Below are positions 25,588 to 33,302 of a stretch of DNA of 64,000 nt, piece after piece. The notes under the pieces are model-generated. The model had not been told where the DNA came from. It made no database searches and saw only the letters and a program-made list of their open reading frames with translations. Each line of letters starts with the position of its first letter. The first letter of the stretch is position 1. The DNA lies in the NCBI RefSeq assembly GCF_020911865.1, contig NZ_CP087131.1, positions 3,038,001-3,102,000 of the forward strand, in the 5' to 3' direction. The DNA is from Chryseobacterium sp. C-71 (GTDB taxonomy: Bacteria > Bacteroidota > Bacteroidia > Flavobacteriales > Weeksellaceae). A program made the position numbers and the translations under genes.

Positions 25588-26388
25588 ATGTATACACAAC
25601 TCGATATTGAATCTCATTTTGGGGGGAAATTAAAAATTGCCTACCTCAATCAACCTGATACAATGAATGCTTTAACCAAGCCTTCCTTGGGGGATCTTAA
25701 GGATTTTGTAAACGAATGCAGTAATGACCCAACAGTAAGATGTGTGGCGATTTCAGGTAGAGGAAGAGCATTTTGCTCAGGTCAAAATCTGGATGATGCT
25801 TTCGTACAAGGTAATGAACATCACGATAACGACATTATCAGAAGAATTGTGACAGATTATTACAATCCTTTGGTAATGGAAATCACCCATTGCAAAAAAC
25901 CTGTTGTTGCTTTAGTCAACGGCCCTGCAGTTGGTGCTGGTGCGATGTTGGCATTGATTTGCGACTTCGTTTTAGCAAATGATAAAGCTTATTTTGCTCA
26001 GGCATTTTCCAATATCGGATTGATTCCAGATACAGGCGGAACTTATTTCTTGCCTAAATTATTAGGAAGACAATTGGCAAACTATTTAGCATTTACCGGT
26101 AAAAAATTATCTGCCGAAGAATCAAAATCTTATGGTTTAGTGGCCGAAGTTTTCACTGAAGAAGAATTTAATTCAAAATCAATGGAAATTTTAGAAAAAG
26201 TTTCTAATATGCCAACCGTTGGTTTAAAATTAACTAAAAAAGCTTTCGCAAACTCTTACAACAACACATTGAAAGAACAGTTGGAGTTGGAAGGCGATTT
26301 ACAACAAGAAGCTGCCGAAACAGAAGATTTTAAAGAAGGCGTAAGTGCATTTTTAGAAAAAAGAAAACCTGAATATAAAGGAAAGTAA
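25588..26388 (+). CDS. paaG: 1,2-epoxyphenylacetyl-CoA isomerase PaaG
   Basis: Enoyl-CoA hydratase/isomerase-fold enzyme of 266 residues that turns the ring epoxide of phenylacetyl-CoA into the oxepin form. CoA-binding and oxyanion-hole segments are GRGRAFCSGQNLDD and NGPAVGAGAMLALICD. The catalytic Asp148 in IGLIPDTGGTY matches the active Asp of PaaG, and the second acid used by hydratases is absent, which favours isomerase over hydratase. Only one such gene lies in the operon, so the PaaF hydratase step must come from elsewhere (see the gene at 45964). Confidence 0.9.
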   Translation: MYTQLDIESHFGGKLKIAYLNQPDTMNALTKPSLGDLKDFVNECSNDPTVRCVAISGRGRAFCSGQNLDDAFVQGNEHHDNDIIRRIVTDYYNPLVMEITHCKKPVVALVNGPAVGAGAMLALICDFVLANDKAYFAQAFSNIGLIPDTGGTYFLPKLLGRQLANYLAFTGKKLSAEESKSYGLVAEVFTEEEFNSKSMEILEKVSNMPTVGLKLTKKAFANSYNNTLKEQLELEGDLQQEAAETEDFKEGVSAFLEKRKPEYKGK

Positions 26389-26389
26389 T

Positions 26390-26842
26390 AATTTGAAAAT
26401 GAGCTAATTTGAGAATTTGAAAATTGTTTTGCGATTTTAAAATATGATCTACAAATGAGAAATGACAAAGAGAATATTATTGTAACCAAAACTTTTAATT
26501 TTGCTTTGGATATTATAGAATTTTCAGAAGATTTGTATGAAGCTAAAAGATTTCCTTTGGCAAATCAAATTTTCAAATCAGGAACTTCAATTGGAGCAAA
26601 TGTAAGAGAAGCTCAAAATGCAGAAAGTAAAGCAGATTTTATTCATAAATTAAAAATTGCTATTAAAGAAGCTGATGAAACAGAATATTGGCTTTTATTG
26701 TGTTTAAAATCTCCACATCTCAAATCTCCAGACGAAAAATTGATTTCTGATTTAAAGGAAATTTTATTGATTCTGTCTAAAATTATTTCGAGTTCAAAGC
26801 TCAAATAATTTTCAAATTAACTCATTTTCAAATTTTCAAATT
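26390..26842 (+). mobile_element. AATTTGAAAAT inverted-repeat element, copy E, containing a four-helix-bundle gene
   Basis: Left arm: AATTTGAAAAT at 26390-26400 and AATTTGAGAATTTGAAAATT at 26406-26425. Right arm: AATTTTCAAATTAACTCATT from 26807 and further ATTTTCAAATT units to 26842. The coding region at 26455-26808 lies wholly inside, with its stop codon touching the right arm. The same arms without the gene recur between other paa genes. Confidence 0.6.
26455..26808 (+). CDS. Four-helix-bundle protein (S23/23S rRNA intervening-sequence family)
   Basis: Protein of 117 residues of the TIGR02436-type four-helix bundle family, first described from ORFs inside intervening sequences of 23S rRNA and related to Avd accessory proteins of diversity-generating retroelements. 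Signatures are FPLANQIFKSGTSIGANVREAQNAES (about residues 38-63) and KIAIKEADETEYWLLLC (about 72-88). Its biochemical role is unsettled. It has no link to phenylacetate metabolism and lies between paaG and paaH inside an inverted-repeat element, which points to insertion. Confidence 0.88.
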   Translation: MRNDKENIIVTKTFNFALDIIEFSEDLYEAKRFPLANQIFKSGTSIGANVREAQNAESKADFIHKLKIAIKEADETEYWLLLCLKSPHLKSPDEKLISDLKEILLILSKIISSSKLK

Positions 26843-26848
26843 AATAAT

Positions 26849-27982
26849 ATGAATGTAGGAATTATCGGTGCCGGTACCATGGGGATCGGCATTGCACAAG
26901 TAGCCGCAACCAACGGATGTAAAGTCTGGGTTTACGACGCCAACGCAAAACAGGTAGAAACGGCAACTGTAGGTTTGGAAAAAACATTAACCAGATTGGT
27001 TGATAAACAGAAGATTTCATCAGAAAAAATGGTTGAAATTTTATCTAATATTTCCATTGCTACAGAACTGAAGGACTTCAAAGATTGCAAACTCGTCATC
27101 GAAGCCATCATCGAAAATAAAGAAATTAAGACCAAAGTTTTCACAGAATTGGAAAGTCATGTTTCTGAAAACTGTGTGATTGCTTCTAACACTTCATCTA
27201 TTTCCATTACCTCTCTTGGTGCGGAATTACGAAAACCGGAGCGTTTCATCGGAATTCACTTTTTCAATCCGGCTCCTCTCATGCCTTTGGTTGAAATTAT
27301 TCCATCTTTACTGACAGAAAAATCTTTAGCCGAAAAAATGTACAGTCTTATGAAAGACTGGGGCAAAGTTCCAGTAATTGCTAAAGACATTCCTGGATTT
27401 ATCGTCAACAGAATCGCTCGTCCGTATTATGGCGAAGCGTTAAGAATTGTTGAGGAAAACATCGCAACGGTAGAACAGGTTGATGATGCTATGAAAACTT
27501 TAGGTAACTTTAAAATGGGACCTTTTGAATTGATGGATTTAATAGGAGTTGACGTAAATTTCTCGGTAACCAAAACCGTTTATAACGAATATTTCTACGA
27601 TCAGAAATACAAACCGTCTCTTCTACAGCAAAGAATGTCGGAAGCCAAACTTCACGGCAAAAAAACAGGAAAAGGGTTTTACGATTATTCGGAAGGCGCC
27701 GTTAAACCGGAACCTGTGAAAGACAATGCACTTTATGAGCAAATATTCATGAGAATTATTTCCATGCTGATTAACGAAGCAGTAGAAGCAAAAAGATTAG
27801 GCGTGGCGAATGACGAAGATATCGAACTTGCAATGCAGAAAGGCGTAAATTATCCAAAAGGATTATTGGCTTGGGGAAAAGAAATCGGATATTCTAAAAT
27901 TTCCCAAACCCTGCAAAATCTTTACGAAGAATACCAGGAAGAAAGATACAGACAAAGCCCTTTATTGAGAAAACTTATTTAG
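26849..27982 (+). CDS. paaH: 3-hydroxyacyl-CoA dehydrogenase PaaH
   Basis: NAD-dependent dehydrogenase of 377 residues that oxidises 3-hydroxyadipyl-CoA to 3-oxoadipyl-CoA late in the pathway. The Rossmann motif is GIIGAGTMGIGIAQVA at the N-terminus. NTSSISITSLG and GIHFFNPAPLMPLVEII carry the catalytic His region. PGFIVNRIARPYYGEALRI opens the C-terminal 3HCDH domain, and a second C-terminal segment extends to residue 377. Its TAG stop is immediately followed by the TTG start of the next gene. Confidence 0.93.
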   Translation: MNVGIIGAGTMGIGIAQVAATNGCKVWVYDANAKQVETATVGLEKTLTRLVDKQKISSEKMVEILSNISIATELKDFKDCKLVIEAIIENKEIKTKVFTELESHVSENCVIASNTSSISITSLGAELRKPERFIGIHFFNPAPLMPLVEIIPSLLTEKSLAEKMYSLMKDWGKVPVIAKDIPGFIVNRIARPYYGEALRIVEENIATVEQVDDAMKTLGNFKMGPFELMDLIGVDVNFSVTKTVYNEYFYDQKYKPSLLQQRMSEAKLHGKKTGKGFYDYSEGAVKPEPVKDNALYEQIFMRIISMLINEAVEAKRLGVANDEDIELAMQKGVNYPKGLLAWGKEIGYSKISQTLQNLYEEYQEERYRQSPLLRKLI

Positions 27983-28399
27983 TTGGATAAAGAAATTCTT
28001 AGAATAGATTTGCTATCTGATTGGCAGAAATATTTTGCTTTCGGTTTGGGAGAAGTTGTATTAAGAGAAAAAAATTCTCATAATAATGTCGTTATTGAAT
28101 TACTTTTAGCTACAAATGCTTTTGATTTAATAATGGATTTAAACAATGATTATCTAAATCAAATACCAGAAAGTACAATCTATAAATATAACTATTCCAG
28201 AGATTTTAAAGAGAATGCATGGGCTTCAGGAAAAGAGGAATTAATTGTTGATATAGAAGATTTTTACTTTTATCTCAAAAGCAATAAAAGTAATGTTGAT
28301 GAAAACTTATTCGGAAAAGAATATAATGAAGTAATAAAAATATGTGAGTCAGTCATCAAAAATGAAAATAGCCTTTATTTGATTGCTGATGATTATTAA
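27983..28399 (+). CDS. Hypothetical protein inserted in the paa operon (TTG start)
   Basis: Unrecognised soluble acidic protein of 138 residues, beginning LDKEILRIDLLSDWQKYFAF and ending NENSLYLIADDY. No signal peptide, membrane segment or catalytic motif. The only start compatible with the whole domain is TTG at 27983, directly adjoining the paaH stop; the first in-frame ATG would remove about 50 residues. The frame is the same as that of paaH, so the TAG at 27980-27982 alone separates the two. Size and acidity resemble small immunity-type proteins, but this is not a firm assignment. Confidence 0.55.
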   Translation: MDKEILRIDLLSDWQKYFAFGLGEVVLREKNSHNNVVIELLLATNAFDLIMDLNNDYLNQIPESTIYKYNYSRDFKENAWASGKEELIVDIEDFYFYLKSNKSNVDENLFGKEYNEVIKICESVIKNENSLYLIADDY

Positions 28400-28408
28400 A
28401 TAAGAATT

Positions 28409-28822
28409 ATGACACCAAAACAGGTTGCAGATTATATGCTCAGTCAGGATTATTTCTCCCAATGGATGAATATCAAAATGATTGAAGTAAAAGAAAATTA
28501 TTGTTTAATAGAAATGCCCATCAAAAAAGAAATGATTAATGGGCTAAAAACGGTTCACGGAGGCGTTACGTTTGCATTTGCAGATTCTGCATTGGCTTTT
28601 TCGTCCAACAATTCCGGAGACGCTGCCGTTGCATTAAACTGCATCATCAATTTTACCAAAGCCGGAAAAGAAGGCGATATTTTCAAAGCCGAAAGCATTT
28701 TGGTGAATAATACCAGAAAAACAGCGATCTACGACATCAAAATTACCAATCAAAATGAAGAATTGGTTGCAAAATTTGTCGGAACAGTTTATAAAATCGG
28801 GAAAAAAGTGATGGAACTATAA
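28409..28822 (+). CDS. paaI: Hotdog-fold thioesterase PaaI
   Basis: Acyl-CoA thioesterase of 137 residues that hydrolyses stalled phenylacetyl-CoA-type intermediates. The hotdog signature GLKTVHGGVTFAFADSALAF (about residues 46-65, with the HGG turn and the catalytic Asp) is typical of PaaI, as is SSNNSGDAAVALNCIINFTK. Begins 9 bases after the preceding gene and is followed 10 bases later by a DUF6624 gene. Confidence 0.92.
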   Translation: MTPKQVADYMLSQDYFSQWMNIKMIEVKENYCLIEMPIKKEMINGLKTVHGGVTFAFADSALAFSSNNSGDAAVALNCIINFTKAGKEGDIFKAESILVNNTRKTAIYDIKITNQNEELVAKFVGTVYKIGKKVMEL

Positions 28823-28832
28823 GTTAAATTGA

Positions 28833-29561
28833 ATGAAATATTTAATAACATTTGTCTTAGTATTTTTCCTAAGTTTTGTAAATGCGCAACAGCAGGGGAT
28901 TAATGAAAACCTGAAGAAAGAATTAGATGAAATTCTTCGATTGGATCAAACCTACAGAAAGCTATTCGAAAACAATGTTACAGCTGAGGAAAAAAGCAAA
29001 ATTCTTAAAGAATTGAATATCGATGAGAAAGAGTTTCAGGAAAAGCAATGGCAATTAGTAATTAAACAAGACAGTCTGAATATGCAGAAAATTGAGAAAA
29101 TTATTTCTCAATATGGCTATCCCGGAAAAACCCTGGTTGGAGAACCAACTAACAAAGCTGCTTGGTTTGTCATTCAACATTCGAACAAAATCGGAAAATA
29201 TTTACCAATAGTGAAAAAAGCAGGAAAAAAGGGGGAGCTTCCTCTTACAAATGTTGCCATGATGGAAGATCGATTTTTGATGGAAAATGGAAAGGAGCAA
29301 ATTTATGGAACTCAAGGTCATAGCAGTTTTTACGAAAAAGACGGAAAAGGATATCAAACAGAGGATATTATTTGGCCTATAAAGAATTCAAAAACCGTAA
29401 ATAGACGGCGAAAAAAAGCTGGTTTTAGCCAAACCATTCAACAGTATGCAAAGGATTTGTATGGCGAGAACTTTATATATAAAATTTATACTTTAGATGA
29501 TGTTAAAAACAAGAAGATAGAAGCTAAACTAATTGAGGATTTCGAGACACACGATAAATAA
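28833..29561 (+). CDS. Exported DUF6624-like protein
   Basis: Secreted protein of 242 residues with a signal peptide ending LSFVNAQ. A helical region of charged residues (about 20-95) is followed by ISQYGYPGKTLVGEPTNKAA, FVIQHS, and MMEDRFLMENGKEQIYGTQG, a pattern I associate with DUF6624. The function of that family is unknown. Located between paaI and paaJ, where no such gene is expected; likely an insertion carried with the two preceding non-pathway genes. Confidence 0.7.
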   Translation: MKYLITFVLVFFLSFVNAQQQGINENLKKELDEILRLDQTYRKLFENNVTAEEKSKILKELNIDEKEFQEKQWQLVIKQDSLNMQKIEKIISQYGYPGKTLVGEPTNKAAWFVIQHSNKIGKYLPIVKKAGKKGELPLTNVAMMEDRFLMENGKEQIYGTQGHSSFYEKDGKGYQTEDIIWPIKNSKTVNRRRKKAGFSQTIQQYAKDLYGENFIYKIYTLDDVKNKKIEAKLIEDFETHDK

Positions 29562-29587
29562 GAGAATTATAAATCTGGAAATCAGGC

Positions 29588-29655
29588 AATTTGAAAATTA
29601 TTTTGAATGTCTTTATTTTCATTTTCAAATTCTCAAATTAACACATTTTCAAATT
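29588..29655 (+). repeat. AATTTGAAAAT inverted-repeat element, copy F (before paaJ)
   Basis: A single AATTTGAAAATT unit on the left (from 29588) and three ATTTTCAAATT-type units on the right (to 29655), ending 8 bases before the paaJ ATG. A shortened copy. Confidence 0.7.
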
Positions 29656-29663
29656 TAAATAAA

Positions 29664-30872
29664 ATGAACAACGTATACATCATAGATTACATAAGAACTC
29701 CCATTTCAAAATTAAGCGGAGGACTTTCTGAAGTAAGAGCCGACGATTTGGCTGCCATTGTTATTAAAGAAATTGTAGCAAGAAACCCTGAAGTTCCTGT
29801 TGACGAAATTGAAGACGTTATTTTCGGATGCGCCAATCAGGCAGGTGAAGATAACCGAAATGTTGCAAGAATGGGACTTTTACTGGCAGGACTTCCTTAT
29901 AAAATCGGAGGTGAAACGGTAAATAGATTATGTGCTTCTGGAATGTCGGCGGTGGCAAATGCTTTCCGTTCAATCGCTTCAGGAGAAGGTGAAATTTATA
30001 TTGCAGGTGGAGTTGAACACATGACGCGTTCGCCTTATGTAATGTCAAAACCAAGCACAGCTTTTGGAAGAGACAGCCAAATGTTTGATACTACTTTCGG
30101 ATGGAGATTTGTAAATCCCAAAATGAAAGAAATGTATGGCGTTGATGCGATGGGCGACACCGCTGAAAATTTAGCAGAAATGCATAATATCAGCCGTGAA
30201 GATCAGGATAAATTTGCTCTTTGGTCACAACAAAAAGCTACTATAGCTCAAGAAAGCGGAAGATTAGCAGAAGAGATTGTAAAAGTTGAAATTCCACAAA
30301 GAAAAGGCGATCCAAAAATTTTCGATAAAGACGAATTCATCAAGCCGACGTCTTCAATGGAAGGTTTAGGAAAACTGCGTCCGGCTTTCAAAAAAGAAGG
30401 CGGAACCGTAACTGCCGGAAATGCTTCCGGAATGAATGACGGAGCAGCTGCTTTAATTTTAGCAAGCGAAGAAGCCGTAAAAAAATATGGTTTACAACCG
30501 AAAGCTAAGATCCTAGGATCTTCAGTTGCTGGTGTTGAACCAAGAATTATGGGAATCGGACCTGTTGAAGCAACTCAGAAACTTTTAAAAAGATTAAATC
30601 TTTCATTAGATGATATGGACTTTATCGAATTAAATGAAGCTTTTGCTGCTCAATCTTTGGCGGTGACGAGAAGTTTAGGATTACAAGATGATGATTCAAG
30701 AGTAAATCCAAACGGAGGCGCTATCGCAATTGGTCATCCACTTGGAGTTTCCGGAGCAAGAATCATTGGTTCTGCGGCTATGGAACTTCAAAAACAGGAT
30801 AAAAAATATGCATTGTGTACGCTTTGTATCGGTGTCGGACAAGGTTATGCAATGGTGATTGAACGTGTTTAA
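29664..30872 (+). CDS. paaJ: 3-oxoadipyl-CoA / 3-oxo-5,6-dehydrosuberyl-CoA thiolase PaaJ
   Basis: Thiolase of 402 residues that cleaves the beta-keto products to release acetyl-CoA and succinyl-CoA. The acylated Cys lies in VNRLCASGMSAV (about residue 90), the catalytic His in GGAIAIGHPLGVSGAR and the second Cys in CTLCIGVGQG. I chose ATG 29664 (MNNVYIIDYIRTPISK); the longer frame from 29607 is repeat sequence. PaaJ is named from context; on sequence alone it is a PcaF/PaaJ-type thiolase. Confidence 0.93.
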   Translation: MNNVYIIDYIRTPISKLSGGLSEVRADDLAAIVIKEIVARNPEVPVDEIEDVIFGCANQAGEDNRNVARMGLLLAGLPYKIGGETVNRLCASGMSAVANAFRSIASGEGEIYIAGGVEHMTRSPYVMSKPSTAFGRDSQMFDTTFGWRFVNPKMKEMYGVDAMGDTAENLAEMHNISREDQDKFALWSQQKATIAQESGRLAEEIVKVEIPQRKGDPKIFDKDEFIKPTSSMEGLGKLRPAFKKEGGTVTAGNASGMNDGAAALILASEEAVKKYGLQPKAKILGSSVAGVEPRIMGIGPVEATQKLLKRLNLSLDDMDFIELNEAFAAQSLAVTRSLGLQDDDSRVNPNGGAIAIGHPLGVSGARIIGSAAMELQKQDKKYALCTLCIGVGQGYAMVIERV

Positions 30873-31079
30873 TTTGAAAATGTGCTAATTTGAGAATTTG
30901 AAAATGTTATTTGGAATACATAGTCAATTTTCAGATTAGCTCGTTAAATTTAAAGTTTAGCCTTGGCTGAGTGAAACGCCCTTGCGAACGAAAAGTATGC
31001 AAGAAGATTTCACGAAAGCTTTGCGAACTTTGTGTCAAAAATAATTTTCAAATTAACTCATTCTCAAATTTTCAAATTA
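30871..31079 (+). repeat. AATTTGAAAAT inverted-repeat element, copy G (paaJ-paaY gap), with other repeat debris inside
   Basis: Left arm units run from 30871, overlapping the paaJ stop, to about 30906. Right arm units run from about 31042 to 31079, 7 bases before paaY. Between them is unrelated sequence with CTTTGCGAACTTTGTGTCAA, which looks like another dispersed intergenic repeat. Confidence 0.65.
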
Positions 31080-31086
31080 AAAATTT

Positions 31087-31680
31087 ATGAATATCTACTC
31101 ATATCATGGCATCCGTCCCATCATCAAACCTTCTGCTTACATTCATCCTCAAGCGGTAATTATCGGAAATGTGGAAATAGGCGAAGAAGTATATATCGGT
31201 CCGAATGCGGTAATTCGTGGCGATTGGGGTAAAATTATCATCAAAGACGGTGCAAATGTTCAGGAAAACTGTACGCTTCACGTTTTTCCGGGAATTGAAA
31301 CCATTTTGGAAGAATCTGCACACATCGGTCACGGAGCGATCATTCATTCCGGACATATCGGGAAAAATTGTTTGGTTGGAATGAATGCTGTGGTGATGGA
31401 CAAAGCCGTTATCGGTGACGAATGTATCATCGGTGCATTGGCTTTTGTTCCTGCAAACTTTAGGTGTGATGCGAGAAAATTGATTGTCGGAAGTCCTGCA
31501 AAAATCATCCGGGATGTTTCTGATGAAATGATCAAATGGAAAACAGAAGGAACAAAATTGTATCAGGAATTGGCAAGAGAAGGAAAAAATGCGATTTTAC
31601 CTTGTGAACCTTTTACAGAATATGTTCAGCAGATTCCTACGAAAATTGTGGATTACAGCATTTGGGATGATTTGAAATGA
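31087..31680 (+). CDS. paaY: Hexapeptide-repeat thioesterase PaaY (gamma-carbonic-anhydrase fold)
   Basis: Left-handed beta-helix protein of 197 residues. Repeats such as AYIHPQAVIIGNVEIGEEV and YIGPNAVIRGDWGKIIIKDG, then AHIGHGAIIHSGHIGKNC, contain the His ligands typical of gamma-carbonic anhydrases. The start MNIYSYHGIRPIIKPSAYIH matches PaaY, a thioesterase that removes inhibitory CoA esters during phenylacetate catabolism. Last of the contiguous paa genes before the RAYT insertion. Confidence 0.9.
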   Translation: MNIYSYHGIRPIIKPSAYIHPQAVIIGNVEIGEEVYIGPNAVIRGDWGKIIIKDGANVQENCTLHVFPGIETILEESAHIGHGAIIHSGHIGKNCLVGMNAVVMDKAVIGDECIIGALAFVPANFRCDARKLIVGSPAKIIRDVSDEMIKWKTEGTKLYQELAREGKNAILPCEPFTEYVQQIPTKIVDYSIWDDLK

Positions 31681-31706
31681 TTTATTGAAAAAAGATCTAT
31701 AAAGCC

Positions 31707-31739
31707 AAACCTAACGGGTTTCTAAAACCCGTTAGGTTT
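31707..31739 (+). repeat. REP palindrome, left copy
   Basis: AAACCTAACGGGTTT (31707-31721) and its exact complement AAACCCGTTAGGTTT (31725-31739) around CTA. The same 33-base palindrome, with TTA in the loop, recurs at 32367-32399 on the other side of the transposase gene. Confidence 0.85.
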
Positions 31740-31768
31740 TCATAGAGATTAACTTTAGGATAGGTAAA

Positions 31769-32347
31769 ATGATTAATACAGAAAATTTTGAATTTGACTC
31801 TGTGTATCACATTTTTTCTCATGTGAATGGGAAAGAATTGATCTTCCGTGAAGAGACAAACTATCAATTTTTTCTGAAGCAGTTGGATAAATATATTACT
31901 CAAATTGCAGATATATATGCATACTGTTTGTTGCCGAATCACTTTCATTTACTGCTACGATTTAAAAATGGTGAAAATGTAAATGTCGAAGGTGAGCATC
32001 AGTTTTTAATGAAAAATTTTGGTAATTTTCTTAATTCTTATGCAAAAGCTTTTAATAAAAAGTATAACCGAAAAGGTGCGCTGTTCCTTAATGCAGTAAA
32101 ACGAAAGAAAATTACAGATGAGAAATATTTACTAAAAGTTTTGCATTATATTCATAATAATCCGGTAAATCACGGGTTCACAAGTAAAATTAATTTATGG
32201 AAGTACTCATCGTATGATTCATATTTAAATAATATAAAAGCAAGTAAATTGAATAGAAACGAGATTATGCAATATTTCGATTCATTGGAAATCTTTAAAA
32301 ATTATCATCACTCAAATGTTGAATATGATTTCTTGAATATAGAATAG
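31769..32347 (+). CDS. REP-associated tyrosine transposase (RAYT, Y1 HUH family)
   Basis: Single-strand DNA transposase-like protein of 192 residues. The HUH metal motif is LLPNHFHLLLR (His58, His60), and the candidate catalytic Tyr91 lies in the helix FLNSYAKAFNKKYNRKGALF. YIHNNPVNHGF and WKYSSYDSYL are typical of RAYTs. The gene lies between two copies of the same palindrome, 29 bases after the first and 19 before the second, the normal arrangement for RAYTs, which process REP hairpins. Full length and apparently intact. It separates paaY from paaZ. Confidence 0.92.
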   Translation: MINTENFEFDSVYHIFSHVNGKELIFREETNYQFFLKQLDKYITQIADIYAYCLLPNHFHLLLRFKNGENVNVEGEHQFLMKNFGNFLNSYAKAFNKKYNRKGALFLNAVKRKKITDEKYLLKVLHYIHNNPVNHGFTSKINLWKYSSYDSYLNNIKASKLNRNEIMQYFDSLEIFKNYHHSNVEYDFLNIE

Positions 32348-32366
32348 TTGTTGATAAACCGCATCC

Positions 32367-32399
32367 AAACCTAACGGGTTTTTAAAACCCGTTAGGTTT
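32367..32399 (+). repeat. REP palindrome, right copy
   Basis: AAACCTAACGGGTTT (32367-32381) and AAACCCGTTAGGTTT (32385-32399) around TTA. Identical to the left copy except for one loop base. Confidence 0.85.
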
Positions 32400-32446
32400 A
32401 AGTAAAATGTTCCTAATAAATAAAGAATTAAATTTCAAAATAAGAA

Positions 32447-33274
32447 ATGATTAAAAAACTCCTCATTTTCGCCACCATTTTATTTGCATTCCAATTCAAG
32501 GTTTCTGCCCAGAATGGAACTGTAAAACCATTGACGATTGGGAAAATCAGCACAATCAAATCAGAAATCTTAAATGAAGAAAGAACTTTAAATATCTATC
32601 TTCCGCAGAATTTAGACAAAACAAGATCCTATCCGATCATTTATCTTTTGGATGGAAGCATGAATGAAGATTTTATTCACGTAACAGGGTTGGTGCAGTT
32701 TTTTAATCAGATGTATGCAATGCCGGAAACGATCGTGGTTGGAATTGCGAATATTGACAGAAAAAGAGACTTTACATTTCATACCGATTTAAAAGATTTA
32801 CAGAAAGATTATCCTACAACCGGACATTCGGATAAATTCATCAGTTTTCTTGAAAAGGAATTAAAACCTTACATCCAAAGTCAATTTAAAACGACTGATA
32901 CTTATTTGTTCGGTCAATCTCTTGGCGGACTTTTAGCGACAGAAATTTTACTTAAAAAACCTGAATTATTTAATAACTATTTTATCATCAGTCCGAGTTT
33001 GTGGTGGGATGATGAAAGTCTTTTAAAACAAGCCAATCAATTACTATCTAAAATTCCCGATACCAAGAAATTTGTGTACATTTCTGTCGGAAAAGGCGAG
33101 CATAAAGTGATGGTAAAAGATGCGCAGGATTTATATGATATTCTGAAAAAATCAAACAAGAAAAACTGGACGGTAGAATATAAAATGATGGATCTAGATA
33201 ATCACGCAACCATTCTTCACAGAAGTTTGTATGAAGGTTTGGTGAAATTGTTTCCATATCAAGAACCTAAATAA
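32447..33274 (+). CDS. Secreted esterase, alpha/beta hydrolase (esterase D/BesA-like)
   Basis: Exported hydrolase of 275 residues. The signal peptide ends FKVSAQ. YPIIYLLDGSMNEDFIHVTG holds the oxyanion region. The nucleophile Ser is in LFGQSLGGLLATE (about residue 161), followed by FIISPSLWWDD, a block of the putative-esterase (PF00756) family that includes ferri-siderophore esterases. The catalytic His is probably in LDNHATILHRSLYEGL near the C-terminus. Substrate unknown. Located between the RAYT and paaZ; not a known paa gene. Confidence 0.85.
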   Translation: MIKKLLIFATILFAFQFKVSAQNGTVKPLTIGKISTIKSEILNEERTLNIYLPQNLDKTRSYPIIYLLDGSMNEDFIHVTGLVQFFNQMYAMPETIVVGIANIDRKRDFTFHTDLKDLQKDYPTTGHSDKFISFLEKELKPYIQSQFKTTDTYLFGQSLGGLLATEILLKKPELFNNYFIISPSLWWDDESLLKQANQLLSKIPDTKKFVYISVGKGEHKVMVKDAQDLYDILKKSNKKNWTVEYKMMDLDNHATILHRSLYEGLVKLFPYQEPK

Positions 33275-33302
33275 TGCGTTCAACCATAATAATATTTGTA
33301 AG

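Noticed and set aside
29607-29663. N-terminal extension of PaaJ by 19 residues
   Set aside because: Also translated repeat sequence; thiolases begin at the MNNVYIIDYIRTP position.
22518-31079. Possible CRISPR array from repeated TTTGAAAAT units
   Set aside because: The units are inverted as well as direct, separated by genes of normal size, with no regular spacers and no cas genes.
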